This document shows positions 10,535 to 19,164 of a stretch of DNA of 64,000 nucleotides, piece by piece; position 1 is the stretch's first letter, and the number at the start of each line of letters is the position of its first letter. This DNA comes from Streptomyces sp. APSN-46.1 (GTDB lineage Bacteria; Actinomycetota; Actinomycetes; Streptomycetales; Streptomycetaceae). The notes beneath the pieces were generated by a model. The model was not told the origin of the DNA. It saw nothing but the letters and a program-made list of their open reading frames with translations, and made no database searches. The translations under genes and the position numbers were made by a program. The stretch spans positions 1 to 64,000 of the forward strand of contig NZ_JALGRF010000012.1 of NCBI RefSeq assembly GCF_022815725.1, read 5' to 3'.

Positions 10535-11311
10535 TCAGTCCTGCGCGGGGATGCGGTACTCAAAGACGAACTGGTCAGCGGCCATGAGCGTGTCGCAGAC
10601 CTCCACGACGCGACCCTCTGCGTTGACTGCGTTCCGAACCAACTGGATCACTGCAGCACCCGCGCTGAGAGACAGCTCCGACACTTCTGCCTTGGTCGCC
10701 TGCCGGGCCTGAAGCGTCTCGACGAACTCACCGAACACCTGCCCGCTCTCCTCCAGTCGGGCGTAGATGCCGCCGGCACCCGGGTTCTCGGCGAACAGCT
10801 CAGGGATGTTCTTCGCGACGTCCCACGGCACGTATGAGGTCGCAGTCTCGACGGGCGTTCCATTCCGGAAGTACAGGCGTCGCCGCGCGAGCACCTGCTC
10901 GCCGGTCGCCACTCCGAGCCGCTCGGCGATCTCATCCGGCGCGGCCATCGGGCCGACGAACAGCACGCTGACCTTCGCTTCAGCCCCGGACTGTGTGGAC
11001 TCGGCGAGGTACGCGGCCTTGCCTTCCTGGCGGAGCGAGCGACGGAAGCGGTCCGACGACCGGTGGCGCACGGGCGGACGGGTCCTCACGATCGAGCCCT
11101 TACCGTGGCGGGTCTCCACCAAGCCGCTGGCGCGGACCTCCACCATCGCCTTTCGGACGGTGCCGACGGAGATCCCGTAGCGCTCCATGAGGTCCGCTTC
11201 GCTCGGCACCATGTCGCCGGCATTCAGTACACCCGCACGGATCTGCTGGATGATGTCGTTGGCCAGCTGCAAGTACTTGGGTACGGCCCTGCCGTCGCTT
11301 CCGATTCCCAT
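10535..11311 (-). CDS. GntR-family transcriptional repressor (HutC/UTRA type)
   Basis: A 258-residue regulator. Residues about 8-75 are a GntR winged helix (PKYLQLANDIIQQIRAGVL, then PSEADLMERYGISVGTVRKA and VETRHGKGSIV). Residues about 95-255 form a UTRA-type effector domain ending FVFEYRIPAQD. The ATG at 11311 is preceded by aaggagc. The gene lies between two promoters carrying the ACTC-N8-GAGT palindromes, which makes autoregulation and control of the Nudix gene and the three-gene operon likely. The effector is unknown. Confidence 0.9.
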   Translation of the reverse strand: MGIGSDGRAVPKYLQLANDIIQQIRAGVLNAGDMVPSEADLMERYGISVGTVRKAMVEVRASGLVETRHGKGSIVRTRPPVRHRSSDRFRRSLRQEGKAAYLAESTQSGAEAKVSVLFVGPMAAPDEIAERLGVATGEQVLARRRLYFRNGTPVETATSYVPWDVAKNIPELFAENPGAGGIYARLEESGQVFGEFVETLQARQATKAEVSELSLSAGAAVIQLVRNAVNAEGRVVEVCDTLMAADQFVFEYRIPAQD

Positions 11312-11331
11312 GCTCCTTCTCTTCCTCCTAT

Positions 11332-11347
11332 GCTCCTGCACATGAGT
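11332..11347. promoter_or_regulatory. Operator-like site over the Nudix start codon
   Basis: The sequence gctcctgcacatgagt matches the site at 10467-10482 in 13 of 16 bases. It overlaps the Nudix ATG (11342), and a TATGCT -10-like box ends seven bases before that ATG, suggesting a leaderless transcript. The gap between the divergent GntR and Nudix start codons is only 30 bp, so one bound repressor could cover both promoters. Confidence 0.6.
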
Positions 11348-11788
11348 ACGGGTTCCCCGCCGGTCCAGTCAACGCCGCTCCACTCGGTTTCCGTGGCCGG
11401 AGCAGTAGTGCGCGAGGACGGGCGGCTGCTGGCGATCCGGCGGGCGGACAACGGAACCTGGGAACTTCCGGGCGGCGTACTGGAGCTGACCGAATCGCCC
11501 GAGGACGGGGTGCGGCGCGAGGTGCTGGAGGAGACCGGCATCGAAGTCGAGGTGGACGGGCTCACCGGGGTCTACAAGAACACGGCGCGGGGCATCGTCG
11601 CCCTGGTCTTCCGCTGCAAGCCGTCCGGCGGGAGGGAACGGGCGTCGGAAGAGTCCACCGCGGTGGACTGGCTCGCTCCCGAAGAGATCTCGGAACGGAT
11701 GGCCGACGTCTATGCGGTCCGGCTGCTGGACGCGCTGGACGGCAGGGGTCCTCATGTCCGGAGCCATGACGGCCGCCGACTGATCTGA
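11342..11788 (+). CDS. Nudix hydrolase
   Basis: A 148-residue Nudix-fold hydrolase with a perfect Nudix box at residues 45-67 (GX5EX7REVXEEXGI, read as GVLELTE then REVLEETGI), which binds Mg2+ and cleaves nucleoside-diphosphate-linked substrates. It is a single-domain protein of normal length, so the substrate cannot be assigned. The ATG at 11342 has no clear ribosome binding site but has a -10-like box at 11329-11334, typical of a leaderless Streptomyces gene. It is divergent from the GntR regulator and shares its operator. Confidence 0.9.
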   Translation: MSTGSPPVQSTPLHSVSVAGAVVREDGRLLAIRRADNGTWELPGGVLELTESPEDGVRREVLEETGIEVEVDGLTGVYKNTARGIVALVFRCKPSGGRERASEESTAVDWLAPEEISERMADVYAVRLLDALDGRGPHVRSHDGRRLI

Positions 11789-11844
11789 GCCGCAACGGAG
11801 TGGGGCGCGTGGCGTGCCCCTCCTGCGGCGTGCCCGTCGGTGCG

Positions 11845-12204
11845 CTACGTGCAGACCGGGCCCGGGGTGGCGGCCGCCGTCGCGCGGAGGAGGTCGCGGA
11901 GGAGGTCGAAGTCGATCTCGGCCGGGTTGCGGAAGCGGAGGCAGGCCTTGCCCATGTCGTGGCCGGCCAGGCGGTCCGCGAACGCGTCGCGGATGTCCGT
12001 GCGCATCAGATAGAAGGAGATGTACTGCTTCTGGTTCGCCCAGGCGATCTCCCCGGCCGGCTCGCCGGGCCGCACGTACACCGGCATCCCGTACGCGATG
12101 ACCTCCTCGAAGCCCGTCAGTTCCGACAGGCACAGCTGGCGCAGGCGGGATAGGGCGGGGCGGCGGGCCTCCGGGGCCCCGGCCAGGTACGTGACGGCGT
12201 CCAT
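11845..12204 (-). CDS. DUF1801 (YdhG-like) domain protein
   Basis: A 119-residue protein with the DUF1801/YdhG fold pattern: an N-terminal helix pair ending ELTGFEEVIAYGMPVY, then EIAWANQKQYISFYLM, then the C-terminal GKACLRFRNPAEIDFDLLRDLL. This family has an iron-chaperone-like (frataxin) fold and no known enzyme activity. The ATG at 12204 overlaps the transporter stop by one base (TGATG), so it is coupled to the DMT transporter gene. Confidence 0.85.
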   Translation of the reverse strand: MDAVTYLAGAPEARRPALSRLRQLCLSELTGFEEVIAYGMPVYVRPGEPAGEIAWANQKQYISFYLMRTDIRDAFADRLAGHDMGKACLRFRNPAEIDFDLLRDLLRATAAATPGPVCT

Positions 12205-13184
12205 CAGGCGGCCTTCTTCCGGGTCTGGGAGCGGACGGCGCCCATGCTGGCCGCTATCACCAGGGCGATGGCCAGTGCGTCCAGCGCCGACATGGCCTGG
12301 CGCAGGACCAGGAAGCCGGCCGAGGCGGCGATGGCCGGTTCCAGGCTCATCAGGATCGCGAACGTGGAGGCCGGGAGGCGGCGCAGGGCGAGCAGTTCCA
12401 GGGTGTACGGGAGGACGGACGAAAGGACCGCCACGCCCACGCCGAGGGCCAGGGTACGGGGGGCCAGGAGGTCGGAGCCGGCTTCGAGCACGCCCAGGGG
12501 GAGGGACAGGACCGCCGCCACCGCCATCGCCAGGGCCAGGCCGTCCGCCTGCGGGAAGCGGCGGCCGGTACGGGCGCTGAAGACGATGTACGCCGCCCAC
12601 ATCGCGCCCGCGCCGAGGGCGAAGCCGGCGCCGAGGAGGTCGAGGCCGCCGAAGCCGCCCCCGCCGTGGGTGGACAGCAGCACGACTCCGGCCAGGGCCA
12701 GGCCCGCCCACAGCACGTTGACCAGGCGCCGGGAGACGACCACGGACAGCGCGAGCGGCCCGAGGACCTCCAGGGTGACGGCCGGTCCGAGGGGGATGCG
12801 GTCGATCGCCTGGTAGAAGAGGCCGTTCATGGCGGCCATGGTCACGCCGAACCAGACGACGGTGCTCCAGTCCGAGCGGGAGTAGCCGCGCACCTTCGGA
12901 CGGCAGAGGAGCAGGAGGACGATCGCCGCGGCGGCCAGGCGGAGCGTGACGACGCCCGCCGCGCCCGCCCTCGGCATGATCAGGACCGCGAGGGCGGCAC
13001 CGAACTGCACCGAGATCCCCGCCGCGATCACCAGCGCGACCGGGGCGAGGGGGGAGCGGCGGTCGGTGCCGGTGCTGGTGCCCGTGTCGGTGCCGGTGCC
13101 GGTTCCCGTGCCCGTGCCTGGGGTGGGGGCGGTCGCGGCTGCGGGGGTCGCGGCATTCGTCGGGGATGAGGAGGGTGCGGGCAT
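12204..13184 (-). CDS. DMT-superfamily exporter (EamA, RhtA-like)
   Basis: A 326-residue membrane protein with about ten predicted helices forming two EamA repeats, closest in feel to RhtA-type amino-acid or metabolite exporters. The first 45 residues are a hydrophilic leader with a Gly-Thr tandem repeat encoded by a degenerate hexamer repeat (about 13060-13120), followed by the first helix VALVIAAGISVQFGAALAVLI. Such a repeat-expanded cytoplasmic N-terminus is unusual and may vary between strains. Substrate unknown. Confidence 0.87.
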   Translation of the reverse strand: MPAPSSSPTNAATPAAATAPTPGTGTGTGTGTDTGTSTGTDRRSPLAPVALVIAAGISVQFGAALAVLIMPRAGAAGVVTLRLAAAAIVLLLLCRPKVRGYSRSDWSTVVWFGVTMAAMNGLFYQAIDRIPLGPAVTLEVLGPLALSVVVSRRLVNVLWAGLALAGVVLLSTHGGGGFGGLDLLGAGFALGAGAMWAAYIVFSARTGRRFPQADGLALAMAVAAVLSLPLGVLEAGSDLLAPRTLALGVGVAVLSSVLPYTLELLALRRLPASTFAILMSLEPAIAASAGFLVLRQAMSALDALAIALVIAASMGAVRSQTRKKAA

Positions 13185-13231
13185 TTATCCAGACTAAGGG
13201 GTGTGTAAGGGCCATGGCCGCGTGCGCCGCC

Positions 13232-16012
13232 TTACAGGGCCTCCGCCAGGAGTTCCGCGAGGTGGCGGGCCCGGTGCGGGGAGAGCTGGGCGATCTGGGT
13301 ACGGCAGGAGAACCCGTCCGCGAGGATCGCGGCCCCGGACGCCGCGTCGCGGAGGGACGGGAGGAGCTGTTCCTCCGCGCACGCCACCGAGACGGCGTGG
13401 TGGCCCGGCTCGAAGCCGAAGTTCCCGGCGAGGCCGCAGCAGCCGCCGCTGAGCTCACCGGTGAGGCCGGCCCGCTCGCGGAGCCGGCGGTCCGCCGCGT
13501 CGCCGAGGACGGCGTGCTGGTGGCAGTGGGTCTGGCCGGCGACCGGCCGGTCGAGGCGGGGTGGCTGCCAGTGCGGGGCGTATTGCTCCAGGGTCTCCGC
13601 GAAGGTGCGGACGGCTGCGGCGAGGCGGGGCGCGCGGGGGTCCTGCGGGAGCAGGGCGGGGAGGTCGGTGCGGAGGGCTGCCGCGCAGCTGGGCTCCAGG
13701 ACGAGGACGGGCCCTCGTACCTCCCCTACGGCGTCCAGGGTGCGGCGCAGGACCTTGCGGGCGCGGTCCAGGCGGCCGGTGGAGACGTACGTCAGCCCGC
13801 AGCACACCGGGCCGGTGGGGACGGTCACCGTGGCGCCGGCCGCCTGGAGGACCCGTACTGCGGCACGGCCGGTCTGCGGGGAGAGGTACTCCGTGAAGGT
13901 GTCCGGCCAGAGTGTGACGGTGGGCGCCGAGTCAGGGGCGGGGCCCTGCGGGCGGCTATCCCCACCCCGCCCCTTCCCGAAACTGGGGCTCCGCCCCAGA
14001 CCCCGCGCCTCAAACGCCGGCGAGGCTGAAGATGTGAACGGCACCCGTGCCAGCTCCGGGAGGGTTCGCTCCCGGGCCAACCCCGGGACGGGAACCAGAC
14101 GCCCGGCCGCGTTGACGACCCGCGCCATCCGCAGTGCCGCGATCAGGCGGAGCCAGGCCGGGAGGCCGCCCAGGGTGTAGTGCGCGAGCGGGCGGATCCG
14201 GCCCGACCAGTGGTGGTGCAGGAACTCCGCCTTGTACGAGGCCATGTCCACCCCCACCGGGCAGTCGCTGAGGCAGCCCTTGCAGCCCAGGCACAGGTCC
14301 AGCGCCTCGGCGACCTCCGCCGCGCGCCAGCCGTCCGTCACGATCTCCCCGGCCAGCATCTCGTGCAGCAGCCGGGCCCGGCCGCGCGTGGAGTGCCGTT
14401 CGTCCCCGGTGGCCCGGTAGGACGGGCACATCACCGCCGGTCCGCCCACCTCCGTCGAGCGGCATTTGGCGACGCCGACGCAGCGGGCGACCTCCCCGGC
14501 GAGGGCCGTCTTCGGCAGCACCGTGAAGCGGAGGTTCTCGTCGAGGCGGGCCGGGCGGACCAGGATCCCCGGGTTCATTCCGCCCGCCGGATCCCACACG
14601 TCCTTGTACGCGCCGAAGAGGCGGAGCACGTCCGGCCCGTACATCCTCGGCAGGAGCTCCGCCCGCGCCTGGCCGTCCCCGTGCTCCCCCGACAGGGAGC
14701 CGCCGTGCGCCACGACCAGGTCGGCCAGCTCGGACGAGAAGGTCCGGAACCGGGCCACGCCCGCCTCCGAGGCCAGGTCGAAGTCGATCCGTACGTGGAC
14801 GCAGCCCTCGCCGAAGTGCCCGTACGGGGATCCGCGCAGCCCGTGCGCCGCCAGCAGGGCCCGGAAGTCCCGCAAGTACGCGCCGAGCCGGGCCGGCGGG
14901 ACCGCGCAGTCCTCCCACCCGGGCCAGGCCATGCCCCCTCCGGCCGACGGGTGGATCCGCGTCGCCGTTCCCGCCGCGTCCTCGCGGATCCGCCACAGGG
15001 CCCGCTGCCCCGCCGGGTCCGTGACCACCACCGAGTCGAGCGCGTCGGCGCCCCGTACGAGCGACCGGGCGGCGGCCTCGTCCCGCGTCTCCACGAACAG
15101 CCAGGCCGCCCCGCGCGGCAGGCCCGCCGCGTCGCCGACCAGGTCCCGCGCCATGCCCTCCACCGTCAGCGGGAGGTACGGCAGCAGGCCCGCCGCCGCG
15201 TCGGCCGCCGCGGTCTCGGTGGCGTACCCGAGGACCGCGAGCGCCGGCGCGCGCGGCGCTTCCACCAGGCGCACCACCGCCTCGGTCACCACCCCGAGCG
15301 TGCCCTCGCTCCCGCAGAACGCCCGCGCGAGTTCGACGCCCCGCTCGGGCAGCAGCGCGTCCAGGCCCCCGTAGCCGGAGATCCGGCGGGAGAAGCCCCC
15401 GGCCATGCCGGTCCGCAGGACCGCCAGGTTCCCCGCCACCAGCTCCCGCAGCCCGTCCGGCGCGCCCGCCCAGCCGGTGCCGAGGCGGTACGAGGCGCCC
15501 CCGTACGCCGTCACCGCCAGCTCCGCCACGTTGTCGGCGGTGGTCCCCCAGGCCACCGAGTGGGCCCCGCACGCGTTGTTGCCGATCATCCCGCCGAGAG
15601 TGCAGCGGGAGTGCGTCGAGGGGTCCGGCCCGAAGGCCAGCCCGTACGGGCGCACCGCGTCCCGCAGCCGGTCGAGGACGAGCCCGGGCTGGACCACGGC
15701 CGTACGCGCCGCCGGATCCACCGACACCAGGGCGTTCATGTGCCGGGTGAGGTCCAGCACCACGCCGACGCCCGTGGCCTGGCCGGCGATGGAGGTGCCG
15801 CCGCCGCGCGGCACGACCGGGACCCCGGCCCCGGCGCAGATCCGCAGCGCGGTCGCCACGTCGTCGGCGTCGCGCGGGGCGACGACCCCGACGGGGACGC
15901 GGCGGTAGTTCGAGGCGTCCATGGTGGCCAGCGCCCGCGCGGCCGCGCCGAAGTCCACCTCCCCGCGCAGGTTCGCCCGCAATGTCCGTTCGAGTTCCCC
16001 GGGTGACGTCAC
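13232..16012 (-). CDS. FAD-linked oxidase fused to an Fe-S/CCG domain (D-lactate/glycolate dehydrogenase type)
   Basis: A 926-residue membrane-peripheral dehydrogenase. The FAD-binding PCMH domain is at about residues 35-240 (VVPRGGGTSIAGQATG, then GGMIGNNACGAHS). The FAD-oxidase C-terminal domain follows to about 530 (SGEHGDGQARAELLPRMYG). A 4Fe-4S ferredoxin part follows (LCLGCKGCLSDCPVGVD near 590), then two cysteine-rich CCG modules (PVCCGLTYVSTG and GGCCGLAGNFG). It should oxidise a 2-hydroxy acid such as D-lactate or glycolate and feed the quinone pool. Residues about 661-697 are a repeat-encoded linker (PAFEARGLGRSPSFG) between the ferredoxin and CCG parts. The start is GTG at 16012. 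Confidence 0.9.
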   Translation of the reverse strand: MTSPGELERTLRANLRGEVDFGAAARALATMDASNYRRVPVGVVAPRDADDVATALRICAGAGVPVVPRGGGTSIAGQATGVGVVLDLTRHMNALVSVDPAARTAVVQPGLVLDRLRDAVRPYGLAFGPDPSTHSRCTLGGMIGNNACGAHSVAWGTTADNVAELAVTAYGGASYRLGTGWAGAPDGLRELVAGNLAVLRTGMAGGFSRRISGYGGLDALLPERGVELARAFCGSEGTLGVVTEAVVRLVEAPRAPALAVLGYATETAAADAAAGLLPYLPLTVEGMARDLVGDAAGLPRGAAWLFVETRDEAAARSLVRGADALDSVVVTDPAGQRALWRIREDAAGTATRIHPSAGGGMAWPGWEDCAVPPARLGAYLRDFRALLAAHGLRGSPYGHFGEGCVHVRIDFDLASEAGVARFRTFSSELADLVVAHGGSLSGEHGDGQARAELLPRMYGPDVLRLFGAYKDVWDPAGGMNPGILVRPARLDENLRFTVLPKTALAGEVARCVGVAKCRSTEVGGPAVMCPSYRATGDERHSTRGRARLLHEMLAGEIVTDGWRAAEVAEALDLCLGCKGCLSDCPVGVDMASYKAEFLHHHWSGRIRPLAHYTLGGLPAWLRLIAALRMARVVNAAGRLVPVPGLARERTLPELARVPFTSSASPAFEARGLGRSPSFGKGRGGDSRPQGPAPDSAPTVTLWPDTFTEYLSPQTGRAAVRVLQAAGATVTVPTGPVCCGLTYVSTGRLDRARKVLRRTLDAVGEVRGPVLVLEPSCAAALRTDLPALLPQDPRAPRLAAAVRTFAETLEQYAPHWQPPRLDRPVAGQTHCHQHAVLGDAADRRLRERAGLTGELSGGCCGLAGNFGFEPGHHAVSVACAEEQLLPSLRDAASGAAILADGFSCRTQIAQLSPHRARHLAELLAEAL
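13983..14028. repeat. GC-rich palindromic repeat inside the FAD/Fe-S dehydrogenase gene
   Basis: A single unit (ctggggctccgccccagacc, then cccgcgcctcaaacgccggcgaggctg) of the family seen six times in the window. It is read in frame on the minus strand as ASPAFEARGLGRSPSFG, almost the same peptide as in the AtuA-like protein. It lies in an inter-domain linker. Confidence 0.85.
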
Positions 16013-16096
16013 CGCCCCACCCTCCCACCGGCTGAACCCGTCTCATCGGGTGGACGCGCCTCCGAGGCGTGGACCAGGACCGGATACGCTCCGCTC

Positions 16097-17215
16097 GTGG
16101 CCGAGATCCAGATTCCCGCTGACATCAAGCCCGCCGACGGACGCTTCGGCGCGGGCCCCTCCAAGGTGCGGACCGAGGCGCTGGACGCCCTCGCCGCCAC
16201 CGGTACCTCCCTGCTCGGAACCTCGCACCGCCAGGCCCCGGTCAAGAACCTGGTCGGCTCGGTGCGCCAGGGCATCCGGGACCTCTTCTCGCTGCCCGAG
16301 GGCTACGAGGTGATCCTGGGCAACGGCGGCTCCACCGCCTTCTGGGACATCGCGACCGCCGGGCTCATCGAGCGGAAGTCCCAGCACCTGACGTTCGGCG
16401 AGTTCTCCTCCAAGTTCGCCAAGGCCGCGAAGCTCGCGCCGTGGCTGGACGAGCCCTCCGTGATCTCCTCTGAGCCGGGTACGCACCCGGAGCCGGTGGC
16501 CGAGGCGGGCGTGGACGTGTACGCGTACACCCACAACGAGACCTCGACGGGTGTCGCGGCGCCGATCCGGCGCGTCGCGGGCGCCGACGCGGGTTCGCTC
16601 GTCCTGGTGGACGCGACCTCGGGTGCGGGCGGTCTGCCGGTGGACATCACCGAGACCGACGTCTACTACTTCGCCCCGCAGAAGTCGTTCGCCTCGGAGG
16701 GCGGCCTGTGGCTGGCCGCGTTCTCCCCGGCGGCCCTGGAGCGCGCCGCCCGCGTGCACGCGTCGGGCCGGCACATCCCGGAGTTCTTCTCGCTGCCGAC
16801 GGCGATCGACAACTCGCTGAAGAACCAGACGTACAACACCCCGGCGCTGTCCACCCTCTTCCTGCTGAACCAGCAGCTGGAGTGGATGAACAGCCAGGGC
16901 GGCCTGGAGTTCACGACCGGCCGTACGGCTGCCAGCGCGCGCACCCTGTACGGCTGGGCGGAGGCGTCGAAGTACGCGACCCCGTTCGTCGTGGACGCCG
17001 ACAAGCGCTCCGCCGTCATCGGCACGATCGACTTCTCGGACGACGTCGACGCGGCCGCGGTCGCCAAGGTGCTGCGCGCCAACGGCATCGTGGACACCGA
17101 GCCGTACCGCAAGCTCGGCCGCAACCAGCTCCGTATCGCGATGTTCCCGGCGATCGACCCGGCGGACGTGCAGGCGCTGACCGCGTGCGTCGACTACGTG
17201 ATCGAGAAGCTCTAG
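16097..17215 (+). CDS. serC: Phosphoserine transaminase
   Basis: A 372-residue PLP-dependent class V aminotransferase of the actinobacterial SerC type, catalysing 3-phosphohydroxypyruvate plus glutamate to O-phosphoserine in serine biosynthesis. Landmarks are the N-terminal RFGAGPSKVR, the phosphate-contact GTSHRQAPVK, VDATSGAGGLPVD, and the PLP lysine in YYFAPQKSFASEGG near residue 197. The start is GTG at 16097, six bases after a TACGCT -10-like box, consistent with a leaderless mRNA. A strong terminator follows 12 bp after the stop. Confidence 0.96.
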   Translation: MAEIQIPADIKPADGRFGAGPSKVRTEALDALAATGTSLLGTSHRQAPVKNLVGSVRQGIRDLFSLPEGYEVILGNGGSTAFWDIATAGLIERKSQHLTFGEFSSKFAKAAKLAPWLDEPSVISSEPGTHPEPVAEAGVDVYAYTHNETSTGVAAPIRRVAGADAGSLVLVDATSGAGGLPVDITETDVYYFAPQKSFASEGGLWLAAFSPAALERAARVHASGRHIPEFFSLPTAIDNSLKNQTYNTPALSTLFLLNQQLEWMNSQGGLEFTTGRTAASARTLYGWAEASKYATPFVVDADKRSAVIGTIDFSDDVDAAAVAKVLRANGIVDTEPYRKLGRNQLRIAMFPAIDPADVQALTACVDYVIEKL

Positions 17216-17227
17216 CACTCATACGCG

Positions 17228-17260
17228 AGGCCCCCGGTGACTCGAAGTCGCCGGGGGCCT
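17228..17260 (+). terminator. Rho-independent-type hairpin after serC
   Basis: A 15-bp stem (aggcccccggtgact / agtcgccgggggcct, one G-T pair) with a 3-base loop follows the serC stop. There is no T-tract, which is common for Streptomyces terminators. Confidence 0.8.
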
Positions 17261-17379
17261 AGTGCTGTGACCGGCAAGGTTCACCGTGCAGCGACTCCTA
17301 CGTCTCGTCGACGGTAGGCAGGCAATTCGGCCGCCGCGCAAGCGCCGTATCGCTGACCTGGGCATAGGACCGCCGAGGA

Positions 17380-17745
17380 TCAGCTCATTGCCTTCTCGAT
17401 GGCCTCGAAGATGTCGGCGTCGGTCTCCTGCTGCCAGGACGGGAGGTCGGGCCAGTCGGCCACGTAGCCCGGCTTCGGGTCCTCGAAGTGCTTGAACATC
17501 TGGGCCGTCCAGCACGTCGCGACGAAGCGGCTCTTCTGCTCGCGGGACAGCCTCGACGTGTGGCCGCCGCTGATCTCGATGAACTGCCGAACCTGGTCGT
17601 AGACCGAACCGGCGGCCTCGCGCTCCCACTGCGGGGTGTCCTCCCACGGGGTCACGTAGCCGGCCTTCGGCTCACCGGGGAAGTGCTGCCGCACTCCCGC
17701 GATCCAGGTTTCCCGGAACAGTCGTGCACCTTCGGTCTGCGACAT
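17380..17745 (-). CDS. Protein of unknown function with two internal repeats
   Basis: A 121-residue soluble protein made of two similar modules about 65 residues apart. Residues 13-56 contain HFPGEPKAGYVTPWEDTPQW and residues 78-120 contain HFEDPKPGYVADWPDLPSWQ. Each has a conserved HF, GYV, W and PxW followed by an acidic helix. No family was recognised. The ATG at 17745 has gagaggggt upstream and lies 14 bp after the stop of the XRE regulator gene, so the two probably form one transcript. Confidence 0.7.
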   Translation of the reverse strand: MSQTEGARLFRETWIAGVRQHFPGEPKAGYVTPWEDTPQWEREAAGSVYDQVRQFIEISGGHTSRLSREQKSRFVATCWTAQMFKHFEDPKPGYVADWPDLPSWQQETDADIFEAIEKAMS

Positions 17746-17759
17746 GCCTACCCCTCTCG

Positions 17760-19013
17760 TCACGGCGTGCTCAGCATGGCGATCTCCGCCCCCAGCTCCG
17801 CTACGCGGTGGTCGCGGCTCAAGGGACCGAACTCGTCGCACAGGGCTCGGAGTCTACGGGCGACGTACCCGGACCCGGAGGATCGGGCCAGTTCGATGGC
17901 TTCCCTGCCATACTCCACGACCTGTTCGGCGTCCCGCCGCTTCGCACCGATGGCGGCCAGGTCGGTGAGCACTGCTCCGCGTCGCCGGTACGACTGCCCG
18001 AACGCCAGGGCTGTCTGCTCCAGGGCATCCCGCAAGGCGTTCTCCGCCAGGTCGAGACGGCCGAGTTGTACGTAGCGCGATCCCCGCTCCTCGGCCAGAC
18101 GCGCGCCGTCGAAACGGAGCCATCCACCGTTGACGCTGTCCATGGTGAGGTCGCGAACAGCCTCCGCCCGGTCCATCGCACGCTCGCACGCGTCCAGGTC
18201 ACCGAGACCGGCGTATGCCTCGGCTTGGACGGAAGCGACCCAATGTCGAGTCGAGAGGCTGCTGTCCCCTCGGTCGGCCAGTCGCTCGGCCGCGCCGAGC
18301 ATCTGCGCGGCCTGACAGTAGCGCTGCTCGGACATGTCCACGTAGGCATGACGGACGAGCGCGCATGCCCACAGGTCGTACGCCTCGGCGTCCTTACTGA
18401 CCGACGCAGCGAGCGAGTACGAGGCGGCCGCGTCGGAGTACCGATTGCCGTCGAAGGCCACCTCTCCGGCCAGCTGAAAGAGGTCGGCCGCCGCGCTCAG
18501 CAGGGGCCGCGCACTGCCACGGTTGCTCGCCAGCGTCCCGTTCAGCGTCGTCAGCTGGTCCCGGACGACGGGATAGACAGAACCCTTGGAACGGGCGAGC
18601 TGGTAGACCTGCCAGAGGTGTCTGTTCATGCGCGCGAAGTCGGCAGGCACTCCCCGACGGACGCCCTCGGTCAGGGCCTCGGCCTCCTCGACCGGCAGGG
18701 CGGTCAAGGCCCCGCTGACAGTCAGTATGCGGAGGAATTCGCGGCGGATCATTTCGTCAGGGTCTCCCGCGCTCGGGGGGTCACTGGACTGGTGCCCGGC
18801 AGTCTCCTGGCCTGCGGCTCGTGGCAGCTTCAGGAGGACGTCCAGCTCCTGGAGGCTGACTTCGAGGGCGGCGGCCAAGCCCCGTCGCTGGGGCGGCTGA
18901 GGAGCGACTTTGCCGCTTTCCCAGCGTCCGACCGTTGTGCGGTCCACACCGAGTAACTCGGCCAACTTCTCCTGACTGTAGCCCAGGGCCCTGCGTCGTT
19001 CCGCCAGTCCCAT
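17760..19013 (-). CDS. XRE-family regulator with a TPR-like C-terminal region
   Basis: A 417-residue protein. Residues 1-60 form a helix-turn-helix (RRRALGYSQEKLAELLGVDR, then TVGRWESGKVAPQPPQRRG). A hydrophobic stretch, EFLRILTVSGALTALPV, lies near residue 105. The remaining 290 residues are alpha-helical repeats of TPR type (AAASYSLAASVSKDAEAYDL and similar). This architecture is common in Streptomyces for peptide- or pathway-linked regulators. The ATG at 19013 has gaagggggt upstream. It is divergent from the radical SAM cluster across 151 bp (19014-19164), which makes it the likely cluster regulator. Confidence 0.88.
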   Translation of the reverse strand: MGLAERRRALGYSQEKLAELLGVDRTTVGRWESGKVAPQPPQRRGLAAALEVSLQELDVLLKLPRAAGQETAGHQSSDPPSAGDPDEMIRREFLRILTVSGALTALPVEEAEALTEGVRRGVPADFARMNRHLWQVYQLARSKGSVYPVVRDQLTTLNGTLASNRGSARPLLSAAADLFQLAGEVAFDGNRYSDAAASYSLAASVSKDAEAYDLWACALVRHAYVDMSEQRYCQAAQMLGAAERLADRGDSSLSTRHWVASVQAEAYAGLGDLDACERAMDRAEAVRDLTMDSVNGGWLRFDGARLAEERGSRYVQLGRLDLAENALRDALEQTALAFGQSYRRRGAVLTDLAAIGAKRRDAEQVVEYGREAIELARSSGSGYVARRLRALCDEFGPLSRDHRVAELGAEIAMLSTP

Positions 19014-19164
19014 GGCACCCCCTTCCCGCGGTTTGGGCCCCTTCGGTACCCGTGCACGGACCTGCGTCAAGACTGCCGCATGGATGCCGTGGAGACCTCC
19101 GACTCCTGGCACTTTCCTGGATGTTGCCCCGGACGAGCAGCGGGATTCACAGAGGAGTTCGGTC

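Noticed and set aside
9588..11788. Integrated plasmid of the pSAM2 type, suggested by the GntR/Nudix genes
   Set aside because: No integrase, Rep, Tra gene or flanking tRNA/attachment site is visible.
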